Source: an uncultured cyanobacterium (GTDB taxonomy: Bacteria; Cyanobacteriota; Cyanobacteriia; Cyanobacteriales; Nostocaceae). Taken from it: DNA of 64,000 bases. How positions within the stretch are numbered: the first letter of the stretch is position 1; each line of letters opens with the position of its first letter. The stretch covers positions 1 to 64,000 of the forward strand of contig CAINGU010000100.1 in NCBI GenBank assembly GCA_903848645.1. Reading direction: 5' to 3'. Under the pieces are notes generated by a model. That model did not search any database. It was not told where the DNA came from and saw nothing but the letters and a program-made list of their open reading frames with translations. This document shows, piece by piece, positions 1-8,914 of the stretch. Made by a program: the position numbers and the translations under genes.

Positions 1-338
1 AATCTGCATTCTATTTATAGTTAATAACAAATATTCTTTATATGTCAACCCTTACAGCACTTTTAGATATTTGTTGATACATTTTGTAATATTGTTTGGT
101 GGGCGTAGCTAATAGTTTGGCATAACAAGTACCGAAGAGCCTAATAAATTGTGATAATGGCTATCACTACAAATTAATTACCATAAACACAAATTTTGTC
201 AGAAGAAAAATATCATGAATTATCACATAATCATTAATTTTAATAAAAATAGAGCATAAATTGAAATTCAATAATTATTAATAATTGATGATTGGCCATA
301 GTTTATTTTACAACTACCTCCAATCACCAATCACCACA
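1..338. other. AT-rich intergenic region downstream of atpG
   Basis: This stretch lies 3' of the ATP synthase gamma gene and reaches the left window edge. I see no convincing ORF, RNA gene or strong rho-independent terminator, only AT-rich sequence. The operon's transcription end is therefore not identifiable here. Confidence 0.5.
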
Positions 339-1286
339 TTAAGTCAACGCTTCCGCACCACCGACAACTTCCAGAAGTTCCTGGGTAATTGCGGCTTGAC
401 GGGCTTTGTTGTAAGACAAAGAGAGACTTTTAATCAACTCACCGGCGTTTTCGCTGGCGTTACTCATTGCTGTCATCCGTGCTGCTAGTTCACTAGCTGC
501 TGATTCTTGTAAAGCCCGTAATAGCTGATTGCTCAGATATAATGGCAACAAAGAATCCAGAATTTGCACTGGATCTTGTTCAAAAATCATGTCACTAGGT
601 AAAGCTGTCACTGTACTAGCTACCTTTTCCCGTTCTACTTGGAATTGACCACCACGAGTAGTCAAGCGGAAAACTTCATCATCCGCAGCTTCTAAACCTT
701 GGGTATCCAAAGGTAATAGCGTTTGCACAACGGGACGAGAACTAACCAAGGAGACAAATTTTGTATAAACTAGCTCAATCCGGTCTACTTTTTCGGATAG
801 GAATAGAGAAAGTAGTTCGTCAGCAATATTTGTAGCTTCTGCCGCGGTAGGAATTTGTTCTAAACCGCTGTAGGTAGCATCAATAGGCTGATTGCGGCGT
901 TGGAAGTATTGAGTAGCTTTGCGGCCAACCAACACAAATTTATAGTTTACACCTTCAGCTTTGAGTTCCTTGGCGCGATTTTCTGCACGGCGGATCACGT
1001 TACCGTTGTAACCACCACACAAACCCCGGTCGCCGGAAATTACCAATAATCCTACTGTTTTAACTTCGCGTTTTTTCAGTAGAGGTAAATCCACGTCTTC
1101 AAACCGCAGTCTGGTTTGCAAGCCAAATAATACTTGCGCCAAACGGTCAGCAAAGGGACGGGTAGCAATTACCTGTTCTTGAGCGCGACGGACTCTCGCC
1201 GCTGCTACAAGCCGCATGGCTTCTGTGATTTTCTTGGTGTTTTTGACCGACTGAATGCGATCGCGTATTGATTTGAGATTAGCCAT
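339..1286 (-). CDS. atpG: ATP synthase F1 gamma subunit
   Basis: Central rotor shaft of F1: couples rotation of the c-ring to conformational change in the alpha3beta3 catalytic head at the thylakoid or plasma membrane. The 315-residue length is that of a cyanobacterial gamma subunit. The N-terminal helix has the family [16 protein letters not shown] segment (about residues 20-35), then [11 protein letters not shown] near residue 85, and the C-terminal helix ends with ASENAGELI and [16 protein letters not shown] cyanobacteria/chloroplast-type insert is visible at about residues 195-235. The only cysteine is the one in GDRGLCGG, so the redox-regulatory cysteine pair of plant chloroplast gamma is missing, as expected for cyanobacteria. 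Last gene of the operon; also called atpC in cyanobacterial literature. Confidence 0.97.
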   Translation of the reverse strand: MANLKSIRDRIQSVKNTKKITEAMRLVAAARVRRAQEQVIATRPFADRLAQVLFGLQTRLRFEDVDLPLLKKREVKTVGLLVISGDRGLCGGYNGNVIRRAENRAKELKAEGVNYKFVLVGRKATQYFQRRNQPIDATYSGLEQIPTAAEATNIADELLSLFLSEKVDRIELVYTKFVSLVSSRPVVQTLLPLDTQGLEAADDEVFRLTTRGGQFQVEREKVASTVTALPSDMIFEQDPVQILDSLLPLYLSNQLLRALQESAASELAARMTAMSNASENAGELIKSLSLSYNKARQAAITQELLEVVGGAEALT

Positions 1287-1289
1287 AAT

Positions 1290-1450
1290 CCGATTTTAGA
1301 TTTTAGATTTTAGATTTTAGATTCGGAATTTCGGATTTTAGATGAGACTCACCTGCAAATAAACATCAAATCCCTGTATCTGATGGGTTGATATCTAAAT
1401 TTTTGGGCAAGTCTATTTAATCCAAAATCCAAAATCCAAAATCTAAAATT
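1290..1450. repeat. Heptamer short tandem repeats in the atpA-atpG spacer
   Basis: Two blocks of a seven-base unit face each other: ATTTTAG-type repeats at about 1292-1323 and the complementary ATCCAAA/ATCTAAA type at about 1419-1449. They could pair in the mRNA between alpha and gamma. This kind of short tandemly repeated sequence is characteristic of heterocystous cyanobacteria. No ORF is affected. Confidence 0.75.
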
Positions 1451-1451
1451 G

Positions 1452-2972
1452 TTACGCTGCTGCTTGGAAGGTCTTTTTGAACTCGGTGAGAGCGGCTTTC
1501 AAAGCTGCTTCTTCTGCATCACCGAGGGCTTTTGTACTTTGTACGCCTTGGAAGTATGCAGTGTTAACATTCTTCAAGTAGCCACGTAGACCTAGAGCAA
1601 AGCTAGTTATTTTATTAACTGCAATGTCATCTAAGTAACCGTTAATACCAGCGTAAAGAACCGCTACTTGTTCAGCTACGGAGAGAGGATCGTTTTGGGG
1701 CTGTTTTAAGAGTTCCCGTAAACGCACACCACGCGCCAACTGATCTTGGGTGGCTTTATCTAAATCAGAAGCGAATTGTGCGAAAGCTTGTAAGTCGTCA
1801 AACTGTGCCAATTCTAGTTTAATTTTACCAGCAACTTTTTTCATTGCCTTGGTTTGTGCCGCAGAACCTACACGGGATACTGAGATACCGGGGTTTACAG
1901 CGGGACGGATACCAGAGTTAAACAAGTCAGAAGACAAGAAAATCTGACCGTCGGTAATGGAAATTACGTTGGTAGGAATGTATGCGGATACGTCACCAGC
2001 TTGGGTTTCAATGATAGGTAGAGCAGTCATGCTACCTTTACCTAATTCATCGCTGAGTTTAGCAGCACGTTCCAACAAGCGAGAGTGAATGTAGAATACG
2101 TCTCCAGGATACGCTTCCCGACCGGGTGGACGACGGAGGAGCAAGGACATTTGGCGATAAGCCTGAGCTTGCTTAGAAAGGTCATCATAGATGATTAAGG
2201 TCGCTTTGCCTTTGTACATGAAATACTCAGCAATACTAGCGCCTGTGTAGGGTGCGAGGAATTGGAGGGTAGCTGGGTCACTGGCGTTAGCAGCAACAAC
2301 TACTGTGTAGTCCATCGCGCCTTTTTCTTGTAAGGTTTGAACTACGTTAGCAACGGTGGAAGCTTTTTGACCGATAGCTACGTAAACGCAAACGACATCT
2401 TCACCCTTTTGGTTGATGATGGTGTCAATAGCGATCGCAGTTTTACCGGTTTGACGGTCACCAATGATTAATTCCCGTTGACCACGTCCGACGGGAATCA
2501 TAGAGTCAATAGCGGTAATCCCTGTTTGCATCGGTTCATGTACAGACCGACGAGCAATAATCCCAGGTGCAGGAGATTCAATTAACCGAGTTTCGGTTGT
2601 TTTTGGATCACCTTTACCATCAATAGGACGACCCAAAGCATCAACAACGCGACCAATGAGAGCGTCACCTACGCCTACTTGAGCAATTCTACCAGTAGCG
2701 GTTACAGAGCTACCTTCTTGAATACTCCGACCTTCACCCATCAATACCGCACCAACGTTATCTTCTTCTAAGTTTTGGGCGATACCAATTGTGCCATCTT
2801 CAAATTCTAGGAGTTCCCCAGCCATAGCTTTTTCCAAGCCATAAATCCGGGCAATACCGTCGCCTACTTGTAACACTGTACCAACGTTAGCAACTTTAAC
2901 CTCTTGGTCGTATTGCTCGATTTGTTGTTGGATGATGCTGCTGATTTCGTCAGGTCTAATGGAAATACTCAT
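1452..2972 (-). CDS. atpA: ATP synthase F1 alpha subunit
   Basis: Non-catalytic nucleotide-binding subunit of the F1 hexamer. At 506 residues it has the normal length for the family. The P-loop GDRQTGKT is at residues 171-178, and the usual [10 protein letters not shown] (about 112-121) and [17 protein letters not shown]-like region follow. The C-terminal helical bundle is intact. It lies between delta and gamma in the standard cyanobacterial order. Upstream spacer is filled with TTGTCAG heptamer repeats that sit only a few bases from the start codon, so the ribosome-binding site lies inside or next to repetitive DNA. Confidence 0.98.
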   Translation of the reverse strand: MSISIRPDEISSIIQQQIEQYDQEVKVANVGTVLQVGDGIARIYGLEKAMAGELLEFEDGTIGIAQNLEEDNVGAVLMGEGRSIQEGSSVTATGRIAQVGVGDALIGRVVDALGRPIDGKGDPKTTETRLIESPAPGIIARRSVHEPMQTGITAIDSMIPVGRGQRELIIGDRQTGKTAIAIDTIINQKGEDVVCVYVAIGQKASTVANVVQTLQEKGAMDYTVVVAANASDPATLQFLAPYTGASIAEYFMYKGKATLIIYDDLSKQAQAYRQMSLLLRRPPGREAYPGDVFYIHSRLLERAAKLSDELGKGSMTALPIIETQAGDVSAYIPTNVISITDGQIFLSSDLFNSGIRPAVNPGISVSRVGSAAQTKAMKKVAGKIKLELAQFDDLQAFAQFASDLDKATQDQLARGVRLRELLKQPQNDPLSVAEQVAVLYAGINGYLDDIAVNKITSFALGLRGYLKNVNTAYFQGVQSTKALGDAEEAALKAALTEFKKTFQAAA

Positions 2973-2973
2973 T

Positions 2974-3032
2974 TGTCAGTTGTCAGTTGTTAGTTGTTAG
3001 TTGTCAGTTGTCAGTTGTCAGTTGTCAGTTGT
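2974..3032. repeat. TTGTCAG/TTGTTAG heptamer tandem repeat
   Basis: About eight copies of a seven-base unit lie immediately upstream of the atpA start codon in the atpH-atpA spacer. The same unit recurs at 7039-7075 next to the methyltransferase gene. It is a short tandemly repeated element of the type common in Nostocales genomes. Confidence 0.85.
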
Positions 3033-3094
3033 TTTTTATTAGCTATTAACTATTGACCATTAACTATTGACTACTGACATTTATTCAGAACTTT

Positions 3095-3649
3095 TTAGTT
3101 ACTGCTTAAACGCAAAGAAAGACGACGTAGTTGACCGCGCAAACTAGCGTCAATTACTTGAGAACCAACTTTGATAATTACACCACCAATTAAATCGCTG
3201 TCTATTTTGGTGGCTAATTCCACTTGACGAGCTTTGGTCAGAGTAATTACCTTTTCTGTAATTGCTTGCTGTTGGGTTTCTGTGAGGGGAACCGCAGAAG
3301 TAATTTCAGCCAATACAGTTTGATTTAGCTGGCGTAATAGCGCCAAATACTGCTCTAAAATTGGTTCTAAGAAAGCAATGCGTCTTCTGTCAACTAACAG
3401 CAGTAAAAAGTTACGGAGGCAGGGGTTTACACCTTCCCCAAGTAATTGTCTAAGGACATTTTTCTTGTTCTCTGGCTTGACAAAGGGATTGCTCAAAAAG
3501 CTTGTGAGTTCTTGACTCCCTGTTAAAAAGCCGATAAATGTCCGTGCGTCTCCCCCAACTTCTTCTGTTAAGTTTTGAGATTGAGCAATGGATAACAATG
3601 CCTGTGCATAAGGCTGAGATATTTCAGCGGTAGCTGCATCACTTTTCAT
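3095..3649 (-). CDS. atpH: ATP synthase F1 delta subunit
   Basis: Peripheral-stalk subunit linking the b/b' dimer to the top of the alpha3beta3 head (OSCP homologue). The 184-residue length and order in the operon fit. Visible features are the N-terminal helical domain ([14 protein letters not shown] near residue 10) and the C-terminal signature [22 protein letters not shown] at about residues 153-175. The gene start overlaps the stop of atpF by four bases (ATGA), indicating translational coupling. Also named atpD in some cyanobacterial gene nomenclature. Confidence 0.96.
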   Translation of the reverse strand: MKSDAATAEISQPYAQALLSIAQSQNLTEEVGGDARTFIGFLTGSQELTSFLSNPFVKPENKKNVLRQLLGEGVNPCLRNFLLLLVDRRRIAFLEPILEQYLALLRQLNQTVLAEITSAVPLTETQQQAITEKVITLTKARQVELATKIDSDLIGGVIIKVGSQVIDASLRGQLRRLSLRLSSN

Positions 3650-4200
3650 ATCTCGCCTCCCAGTTGTGCGATGCTACGATCAATTAAAATTTGTTGAGCA
3701 TCTGCGCTAATACCACCCTTGAGTTGTCCTTCCACTTTTTGCAGTGCTTGTGCAACTACTTTTTGTCGAAGTTGGGAGATGGCTTTTTCTAGTTCTGCAT
3801 TCAAATCAGATGCTGCGGTTTCTTTCAACCGAGCCACATCTAAATTTGCTTTAGCTAAAATAGCCTCTTTAGCTGCTTCAGCATTTTCGACCGCAACCTG
3901 GGTGATTCTCTGTGCTTCTTGCTGTGCTTGGGTCAACTGTCCTTGGGCTTTAGCCAAGGAAGTTTGTGCTTCCCGCAAGCGTCCTTCTGCATCTTGAATA
4001 ACGCTTTCAATACTGGAGCGTCTTTCAGTCAAGATATTGGTTAAAACTTTGCGTCCAAAGTAGAATAGTATGCCAATCAGAATTACTAAGTTAATTAGAT
4101 TGGTTTCCAGGATGTCTAGGTTTAGACCGAAACCGCCTTCTGCCATTTCAGAGTGAACAGCTTCTGCGGCAAGTAATAAAATATTGCCCATGTTACCCAT
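3646..4200 (-). CDS. atpF: ATP synthase Fo subunit b
   Basis: One half of the heterodimeric b/b' peripheral stalk. The protein (184 residues) has one membrane segment at about residues 30-50 ([19 protein letters not shown]) followed by a long Ala/Gln/Glu-rich helix predicted as a right-handed coiled coil. The extended N-terminus before the membrane helix is typical of cyanobacterial b as opposed to b'. It overlaps the next gene (delta) by four bases. Confidence 0.95.
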   Translation of the reverse strand: MGNMGNILLLAAEAVHSEMAEGGFGLNLDILETNLINLVILIGILFYFGRKVLTNILTERRSSIESVIQDAEGRLREAQTSLAKAQGQLTQAQQEAQRITQVAVENAEAAKEAILAKANLDVARLKETAASDLNAELEKAISQLRQKVVAQALQKVEGQLKGGISADAQQILIDRSIAQLGGEI

Positions 4201-4234
4201 CTACAAGTGCGCTGCTCGCTTGGTAATTCGTTAA

Positions 4235-4254
4235 TTTTTCCCGACAGGGAAAAA
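4235..4254. other. Perfect hairpin in the atpF2-atpF spacer
   Basis: An 8-bp perfect inverted repeat (TTTTTCCC / GGGAAAAA) with a four-base loop lies just upstream of atpF. On the transcribed strand the U-rich arm is on the 5' side, so it does not resemble a rho-independent terminator; it may be an mRNA processing or stability element. Confidence 0.4.
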
Positions 4255-4418
4255 AGTGCCAATGTTTTGGACACTTAAATTTCGCCACTTTCTAGGCAAA
4301 TGCCCTTAAGTGTTTATGCTTTCGTAGAACCAACTTTGGTGATATAACAACCGCCAAGGCATTGAGGAAATCAATTAATCATGGAACTTTATTCCATAAC
4401 AGGCTTTTACTCCTGACT

Positions 4419-4437
4419 GGGCGCAGGCCCTGCGCCC
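4419..4437. repeat. Small palindrome (GGGCGCAGG / CCTGCGCCC)
   Basis: Perfect 9-bp inverted repeat around a single central base in the atpF2-atpF spacer. Read on the minus strand it is preceded by GTAGG, the same lead-in as the GGGTTTAGC palindromes at 6467 and 8365, so the three look like variants of one small dispersed palindromic element. Confidence 0.5.
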
Positions 4438-4459
4438 CTACCTCCTGACTCCTGCTATA

Positions 4460-4891
4460 CTATTTCACCAAAGCTGATCCTAATAGTTTTTCTAGAATCT
4501 GGTTGCTGAGGGCATCAACTTGTCCTTCTAGGGTAGCCATAGCTGCTTGCTTTTGCTGCTCTATTTCTTTAGCAGCTTGTTCGCGTTGAGCCTGGGCTTC
4601 CTGTTGGGCTTGGGCTATTTTTTGTGCCGTAATTTTCTTAGCTTCATTCTGGGCAGTTTCTATAGTCAATTGAGACTGCTTACGTGCAGATGACAGTTGC
4701 TGCTCATACTCTTTGGCTAAGGTTTCAGCTTTAGCCAAGCGTTCACGCGCATCAAGGTTATTGGTACGGACATAATTATCCCGATCATCCAATACCTTAG
4801 TCATAGGCTTGTAGAAAATTGCATTCAACAAAGCTGCCAACAACAGGAATTGCAATGCCATCAATGGCAAGGTAGCATCGAAATCAAACAT
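4460..4891 (-). CDS. atpF2: ATP synthase Fo subunit b'
   Basis: Second b-type stalk subunit, present in photosynthetic bacteria and chloroplasts in addition to b. It is shorter (143 residues), with a single membrane helix at about residues 9-27 and then a highly charged coiled-coil helix rich in Ala, Gln, Lys and Glu. It follows the c subunit gene, which is the normal cyanobacterial order. Often called atpG in older cyanobacterial papers. It is separated from atpF by an unusually long 259-bp spacer carrying two hairpins. Confidence 0.94.
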   Translation of the reverse strand: MFDFDATLPLMALQFLLLAALLNAIFYKPMTKVLDDRDNYVRTNNLDARERLAKAETLAKEYEQQLSSARKQSQLTIETAQNEAKKITAQKIAQAQQEAQAQREQAAKEIEQQKQAAMATLEGQVDALSNQILEKLLGSALVK

Positions 4892-5043
4892 TTCTCTCCT
4901 CTTTGGCTGGAATACTAATTTTCTTGGCTAGTAAGATGATCCAGCCTTTGATAATTTTACGAATCCCGTTCTCACTAATGATCAATAAGTTGCCAGTTTG
5001 TAGAGGCGTGTAGATGTCCAGCTTTTCGCTGTCTGTAACAGGG

Positions 5044-5228
5044 AATTTTAGATTTTAGATTTTAGATTTTAGATTCAAAAAATTTGGCATCAGCACCGTC
5101 CTTCAAGACGGAAAAATACTCGCTGCGCTGCGTACGCTTCGCTAACGTAAATCCCAAATCTTTACGCTCTACACTTGTTTGGTGGAGTCAATCCAAAATC
5201 GTCAATCCAAAATCCAAAATCGAGTGAC
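5044..5228 (-). repeat. Dispersed ~180 bp repeat, copy 1
   Basis: This element fills most of the 375-bp spacer between atpE and atpF2. Reverse-complemented, it matches 58771-58943 almost throughout: GTCACTCGATTTTGG, GACTCCACCAAACAAGTGTAG, GGGATTTACGTTAGCGAAGC, a GCGTACGC core, then CGTCTTGAAGGACGG (itself a hairpin), bounded by TCTAAAA heptamers. No coding capacity. It looks like a non-autonomous dispersed element inside the atp operon. Confidence 0.8.
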
Positions 5229-5266
5229 ATCTTTCACGTCTCTACACTAACAAAACTTTTTCGGTC

Positions 5267-5560
<294 letters not shown>

Positions 5561-5656
5561 CTAGATGTGTGTTTTACACTGCATTAGCTTTTCAAATCGC
5601 TGTAGCGATGTTCTGAGCAAGTTTGCTCGTCTAAACTGGGCGATCAACTGAGGGAG

Positions 5657-6412
5657 TTAATGCTCCTCATGTCCTTCTTCGCCGTGTCCCTCTAAGGCTT
5701 CATGAATATACGCCCCGGCTAGGGTAGCAAATACTAAGGCTTGAATGGCACTAGTAAATAAACCCAAGGCCATTACTGGCAAAGGCACAAAGAGAGGCAC
5801 GAGCAATACCAATACCGCCACTACTAATTCATCCGCTAATATATTTCCAAATAACCGGAAGCTTAGGGAGAGGGGTTTGGTAAAATCTTCGAGAATGGCA
5901 ATTGGCAATAGAATCGGTGTTGGCTCGATATATTTCTTAAAGTAGCCTAAACCTCGTTTGCTAAATCCAGCGTAAAAATACGCCAAGGAGGTTAGCAATG
6001 CCAATGCGACTGTTGTATTTATGTCGTTGGTAGGGGCGGCTAGTTCACCAGAAGGCAAGTGGATTAGCTTCCAGGGAATTAATGCTCCTGACCAATTTGA
6101 TACGAAGATAAACAAGAATAGCGTACCAATAAATGGTACCCAGGGGCGATACTCTTTCTCTCCGAGTTGGTTTTTTGCTAGATCCCGAATAAATTCTAGG
6201 GCATATTCCATCAAATTTTGGATGCCACGAGGAATTTTTTGGACGTTCCTGGTGGCAGCTAGTGATGCTATTACTAAGATAGCAATCACAAACCATGAGG
6301 TGAGAAATACTTGCCCATGTATTTTGAGACTGCCCAGTTGCCACAAGAAGTGATGACCTACTTCTAATTCGGCGAGGGGAAAAGCATTAAAAGCGTTTAA
6401 TACACTAAGCAT
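5657..6412 (-). CDS. atpB: ATP synthase Fo subunit a
   Basis: Stationary proton-channel subunit in the membrane. The 251-residue protein has five to six hydrophobic segments. The essential arginine is Arg186 in [15 protein letters not shown], and the last helices contain the conserved [16 protein letters not shown]. The C-terminus ends in a His/Glu-rich tail (HGEEGHEEH). It is preceded by atpI and followed by atpE. Also named atpI in chloroplasts. Confidence 0.97.
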   Translation of the reverse strand: MLSVLNAFNAFPLAELEVGHHFLWQLGSLKIHGQVFLTSWFVIAILVIASLAATRNVQKIPRGIQNLMEYALEFIRDLAKNQLGEKEYRPWVPFIGTLFLFIFVSNWSGALIPWKLIHLPSGELAAPTNDINTTVALALLTSLAYFYAGFSKRGLGYFKKYIEPTPILLPIAILEDFTKPLSLSFRLFGNILADELVVAVLVLLVPLFVPLPVMALGLFTSAIQALVFATLAGAYIHEALEGHGEEGHEEH

Positions 6413-6466
6413 GGGCGTTCTTCAAGGTTTTTCCCCAAAAATCGAGGATTGGAGGATTGTCTGTAG

Positions 6467-6487
6467 GGGTTTAGCACGGCTAAACCC
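6467..6487. repeat. Small palindrome (GGGTTTAGC / GCTAAACCC), copy 1
   Basis: A 9-bp perfect stem with a three-base loop, preceded by GTAGG, immediately after the atpI stop codon in the atpI-atpB spacer. The identical stem and lead-in occur at 8365-8385 upstream of the methyltransferase gene, so this is a repeated element and not a gene-specific terminator. Confidence 0.75.
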
Positions 6488-6488
6488 T

Positions 6489-6974
6489 TTAAGCTTCAGG
6501 AATGAATGCAGTTTGCACCATATAGATGAGAAGGGTAGCTTTGTAGGTGAGAAATCCCAGAAATATCGGCAGAATATGTAGCTGATGCCATTGACTTGCC
6601 AATACAATCGGGACAATTATCAGAGCAAAACGATTTTTACTCAAACTTTGTTTTTCCCCACCCAGCCTCTCAACATCGTTAGCCAGCATTTTTAAGTAAA
6701 CCACACCTGTACACGCCCCAATGAAATAATTTAGGGCCATGTTTAAGGAATAAAAAATCCACACAGAGATAAAAATAATCCCCGTCAACACAAGTGTGAT
6801 TACTAACAACTTCTGGTAGAGTTGATAGAACTCTTCCATGGAAGGGTCTACTGGTTCTGTTTTTTCAAAACCAGATTTCGCATCTTGTTGTGTTGTCTGA
6901 GTCGGTGCAATTGATTCTTCTGACAAGCTCACGAGACTTGAAACCAGTACAGTTAACTTAAGATGACTGCACAT
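6489..6974 (-). CDS. atpI: ATP synthase assembly/accessory protein I
   Basis: Small hydrophobic protein encoded at the head of F-type operons, implicated in c-ring assembly and/or Mg2+ handling. The 161-residue reading frame has a polar N-terminus of ~55 residues and then four hydrophobic helices ([59 protein letters not shown]). The ATG at 6974 is the longest start; in-frame GTG (residue 15) and TTG (residue 17) codons just before SEESIAPTQ could be the real start. First gene of the atp operon here. Confidence 0.85.
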   Translation of the reverse strand: MCSHLKLTVLVSSLVSLSEESIAPTQTTQQDAKSGFEKTEPVDPSMEEFYQLYQKLLVITLVLTGIIFISVWIFYSLNMALNYFIGACTGVVYLKMLANDVERLGGEKQSLSKNRFALIIVPIVLASQWHQLHILPIFLGFLTYKATLLIYMVQTAFIPEA

Positions 6975-7038
6975 TCAGTCAGTTGAATCATATCACGATC
7001 CGGTAACAACACTTTAGAAAAAAACAATTAACTTATTT

Positions 7039-7075
7039 TTGTCAGTTGTCAGTTGTCAGTTGTCAGTTGTCAGTG
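7039..7075. repeat. TTGTCAG heptamer tandem repeat
   Basis: About five copies of the same seven-base unit seen at 2974-3032, located in the spacer between the methyltransferase gene stop and the atpI promoter region. Confidence 0.8.
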
Positions 7076-7104
7076 GTAAGAAAATTGCCTGGTTACTGAT
7101 TTTT

Positions 7105-8286
7105 TTATGCAGCGGGGGTTAGTAAGAGTAGTTGTTGTTTGAGGAGGTATCTTACTCCGTTTAAGTCTAGCTCAACTTGGGCTAAAATTTCAGCCACGGT
7201 GGCAGAACCATGACATTTTTGCATAAACTCAAATTCTGCTGTTGTTAAGTTAATAATTTGATAATCATAGTTAAATAAGCATTGACTGGGAAACCCATCT
7301 ATGCAAGGGTTGAGTTCGGGAATTGCAGCTAATAAAGTGTTATCTGCTAACCAGTCAATTTTGGGTAGGGGAGGACGACTGAGGAAAAATTCGTAATGGG
7401 TAACTTCTGGATTCAGTAATTCTATCAGTCGGTAACGTTCTCTTTCACTTAATTCTTTTGCTCGTTCGATTAACTCCGGTGCTTTTTCTAGCAGCTTTTC
7501 TAGTTGCCAAAATCCAGGATTGGAAAAACCCACAAAGTCTAAACCCGAAGCGTCTATTAATTCAAATAGTGTATCAATATTGTAATCAGTTTCCTGGGGA
7601 TGTACGTACATATCAGCAAAACATTCATCCCGCTGGTTTTCCATTGCCCATCTTTCTTTTTCGCGCTTGACAATGCGGTTATTTTCTGGTAGAGAAGCAA
7701 ATATTTGTCGTCCGACTTGGACACCATCACGATAGTCACCGCGTTTGTTATCTTGGAGGAGAGCGATCGCTTTTTGCATGAGTTGTATTTCCCATCTTCC
7801 CAGTTCTCCATACACAAAAATGTGCATTAATCCACCGGGGGCGAGTTTTTTCGCTAATGCTTCAATACCCCGAATGGGATCTGGTAAATGATGAAGCACA
7901 CCGACGCAATTAATTAAGTCAAATTCGCCTGGTATCTGATTCACATCATAGATACTCAGGTGATGAAATTCTACACGGTCTGCGCCGGAACTTTGACAGC
8001 GTTTTTTGGCTACTTCTAATGTACCAGCACTTAAATCTATTCCCACTACCTGTGCATGGGGGTTGAGATGTACTAAATATTCTGTTCCGACTCCTGAACC
8101 ACAACCAGCATCAAGGATGCGTATATCTTGCTTTTGGGGTTTTCTACCTGTGCAGAAGTTGTAAGCAGCTAACCAATTCCAACGCCAATTATATCCTGGA
8201 GGTGGTTCGTCCAGGATGGGTTCGGGGGGGAATGGGTAGGTATCGTAGAGTTTGGCAACAGCAGCACTTACTTGGGAGTCGGACAT
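7105..8286 (-). CDS. Class I SAM-dependent methyltransferase
   Basis: Probable methyltransferase of unknown substrate. Motif I is ILDAGCGSGVGTEYL, about residues 57-71 when starting at 8286, followed by the acidic strand VVGIDLS and a motif IV-like LINCVGVLHHLPDP. After the Rossmann domain (to about residue 200) there is a ~190-residue C-terminal region I do not recognise. The ATG at 8286 (MSDSQVSAAVAKLYDTYPFP) is preferred over the upstream ATG at 8358 because the extra 24 residues look like non-conserved translated spacer and the upstream start abuts a palindromic repeat. Confidence 0.85.
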   Translation of the reverse strand: MSDSQVSAAVAKLYDTYPFPPEPILDEPPPGYNWRWNWLAAYNFCTGRKPQKQDIRILDAGCGSGVGTEYLVHLNPHAQVVGIDLSAGTLEVAKKRCQSSGADRVEFHHLSIYDVNQIPGEFDLINCVGVLHHLPDPIRGIEALAKKLAPGGLMHIFVYGELGRWEIQLMQKAIALLQDNKRGDYRDGVQVGRQIFASLPENNRIVKREKERWAMENQRDECFADMYVHPQETDYNIDTLFELIDASGLDFVGFSNPGFWQLEKLLEKAPELIERAKELSERERYRLIELLNPEVTHYEFFLSRPPLPKIDWLADNTLLAAIPELNPCIDGFPSQCLFNYDYQIINLTTAEFEFMQKCHGSATVAEILAQVELDLNGVRYLLKQQLLLLTPAA

Positions 8287-8364
8287 GATTAGGATTAACG
8301 CAGCATCTCTGAGTTTACCGGATGGGGGGATTTTGGGCAAAGAATAAATTCTGACCATTCGTAG

Positions 8365-8385
8365 GGGTTTAGCATTGCTAAACCC
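8365..8385. repeat. Small palindrome (GGGTTTAGC / GCTAAACCC), copy 2
   Basis: Same stem and GTAGGG lead-in as at 6467-6487, with a different three-base loop. Located between the methyltransferase gene and the truncated VWA gene. Confidence 0.75.
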
Positions 8386-8505
8386 TTACTGTTGATAGCT
8401 ATGGGTATTGATTCCGTAATCACACTAATGTTAAGCTATGTAGTAACAAGTAAAATCTAGTTTATATATTTTGCATCTCAATTTGATTAATCAGGAGTAT
8501 CAAAA

Positions 8506-8622
8506 ATGCCAGTAGGTTTGCCTGAATTCGTGGAAAACCCGGAAAATAGTTGTCCGGTAATTCTCTTGCTTGATACCTCTGGTTCAATGTCAGGACAATA
8601 TCACAGGATAAAAAATTACTAG
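8506..8622 (+). pseudogene. Truncated VWA-domain protein (N-terminal stub)
   Basis: A 38-codon ORF preceded by a good Shine-Dalgarno sequence (AGGAG, 8 bases upstream of the ATG). It encodes MPVGLPEFVENPENS followed by CPVILLLDTSGSMSGQ, the beta-strand and MIDAS metal-binding DxSxS motif that opens a von Willebrand A domain (TerY-like). The intact family is around 200 residues; here the frame ends with TAG right after the MIDAS motif and I find no continuation of the domain in the next 300 bases. Most likely a gene remnant left by a deletion or recombination at the edge of the accessory island; a small functional peptide is unlikely. Confidence 0.7.
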
Positions 8623-8914
8623 GAGTTAGGTTAACGCACTTTGTTTCAACCCATGACACAATAATCATAAGTGATATTGATGTTACTGTGTTAAATCAAT
8701 GGTATATTTTTATAGCTACGAGTGTATTTTATTGATTTAGTGGTTTGTTTAGTAGTATACTCGCACAGGTGGGAAAAATATTTAGATAAAGATAGCTATT
8801 AGTTTTTAATTATATCTAGTTAGTTTTATCAATGGTAGTCAAAAATAACCAGTTCATATTTGGTTTATATAAAAGCATTATGCAAAATCAGATTTTTATT
8901 TTGGAGTAAACTTT
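8623..8914. other. AT-rich region upstream of the nuclease-ParA gene
   Basis: No ORF is seen here. A 9-bp perfect inverted repeat, TAAATCAAT at 8693-8701 and ATTGATTTA at 8732-8740 with a 30-base spacer, is a candidate operator or partition-type site for the downstream ParA/ParB-like pair, by position only. A GGAG ribosome-binding site lies just before the 8915 start. Confidence 0.35.

Noticed and set aside
6021-6353. ORFs on both strands within atpB
   Set aside because: Out-of-frame shadows of the well-supported subunit a gene.
8462-8668. 68-codon minus-strand ORF
   Set aside because: Antisense to the VWA stub, which has a recognisable motif and ribosome-binding site.
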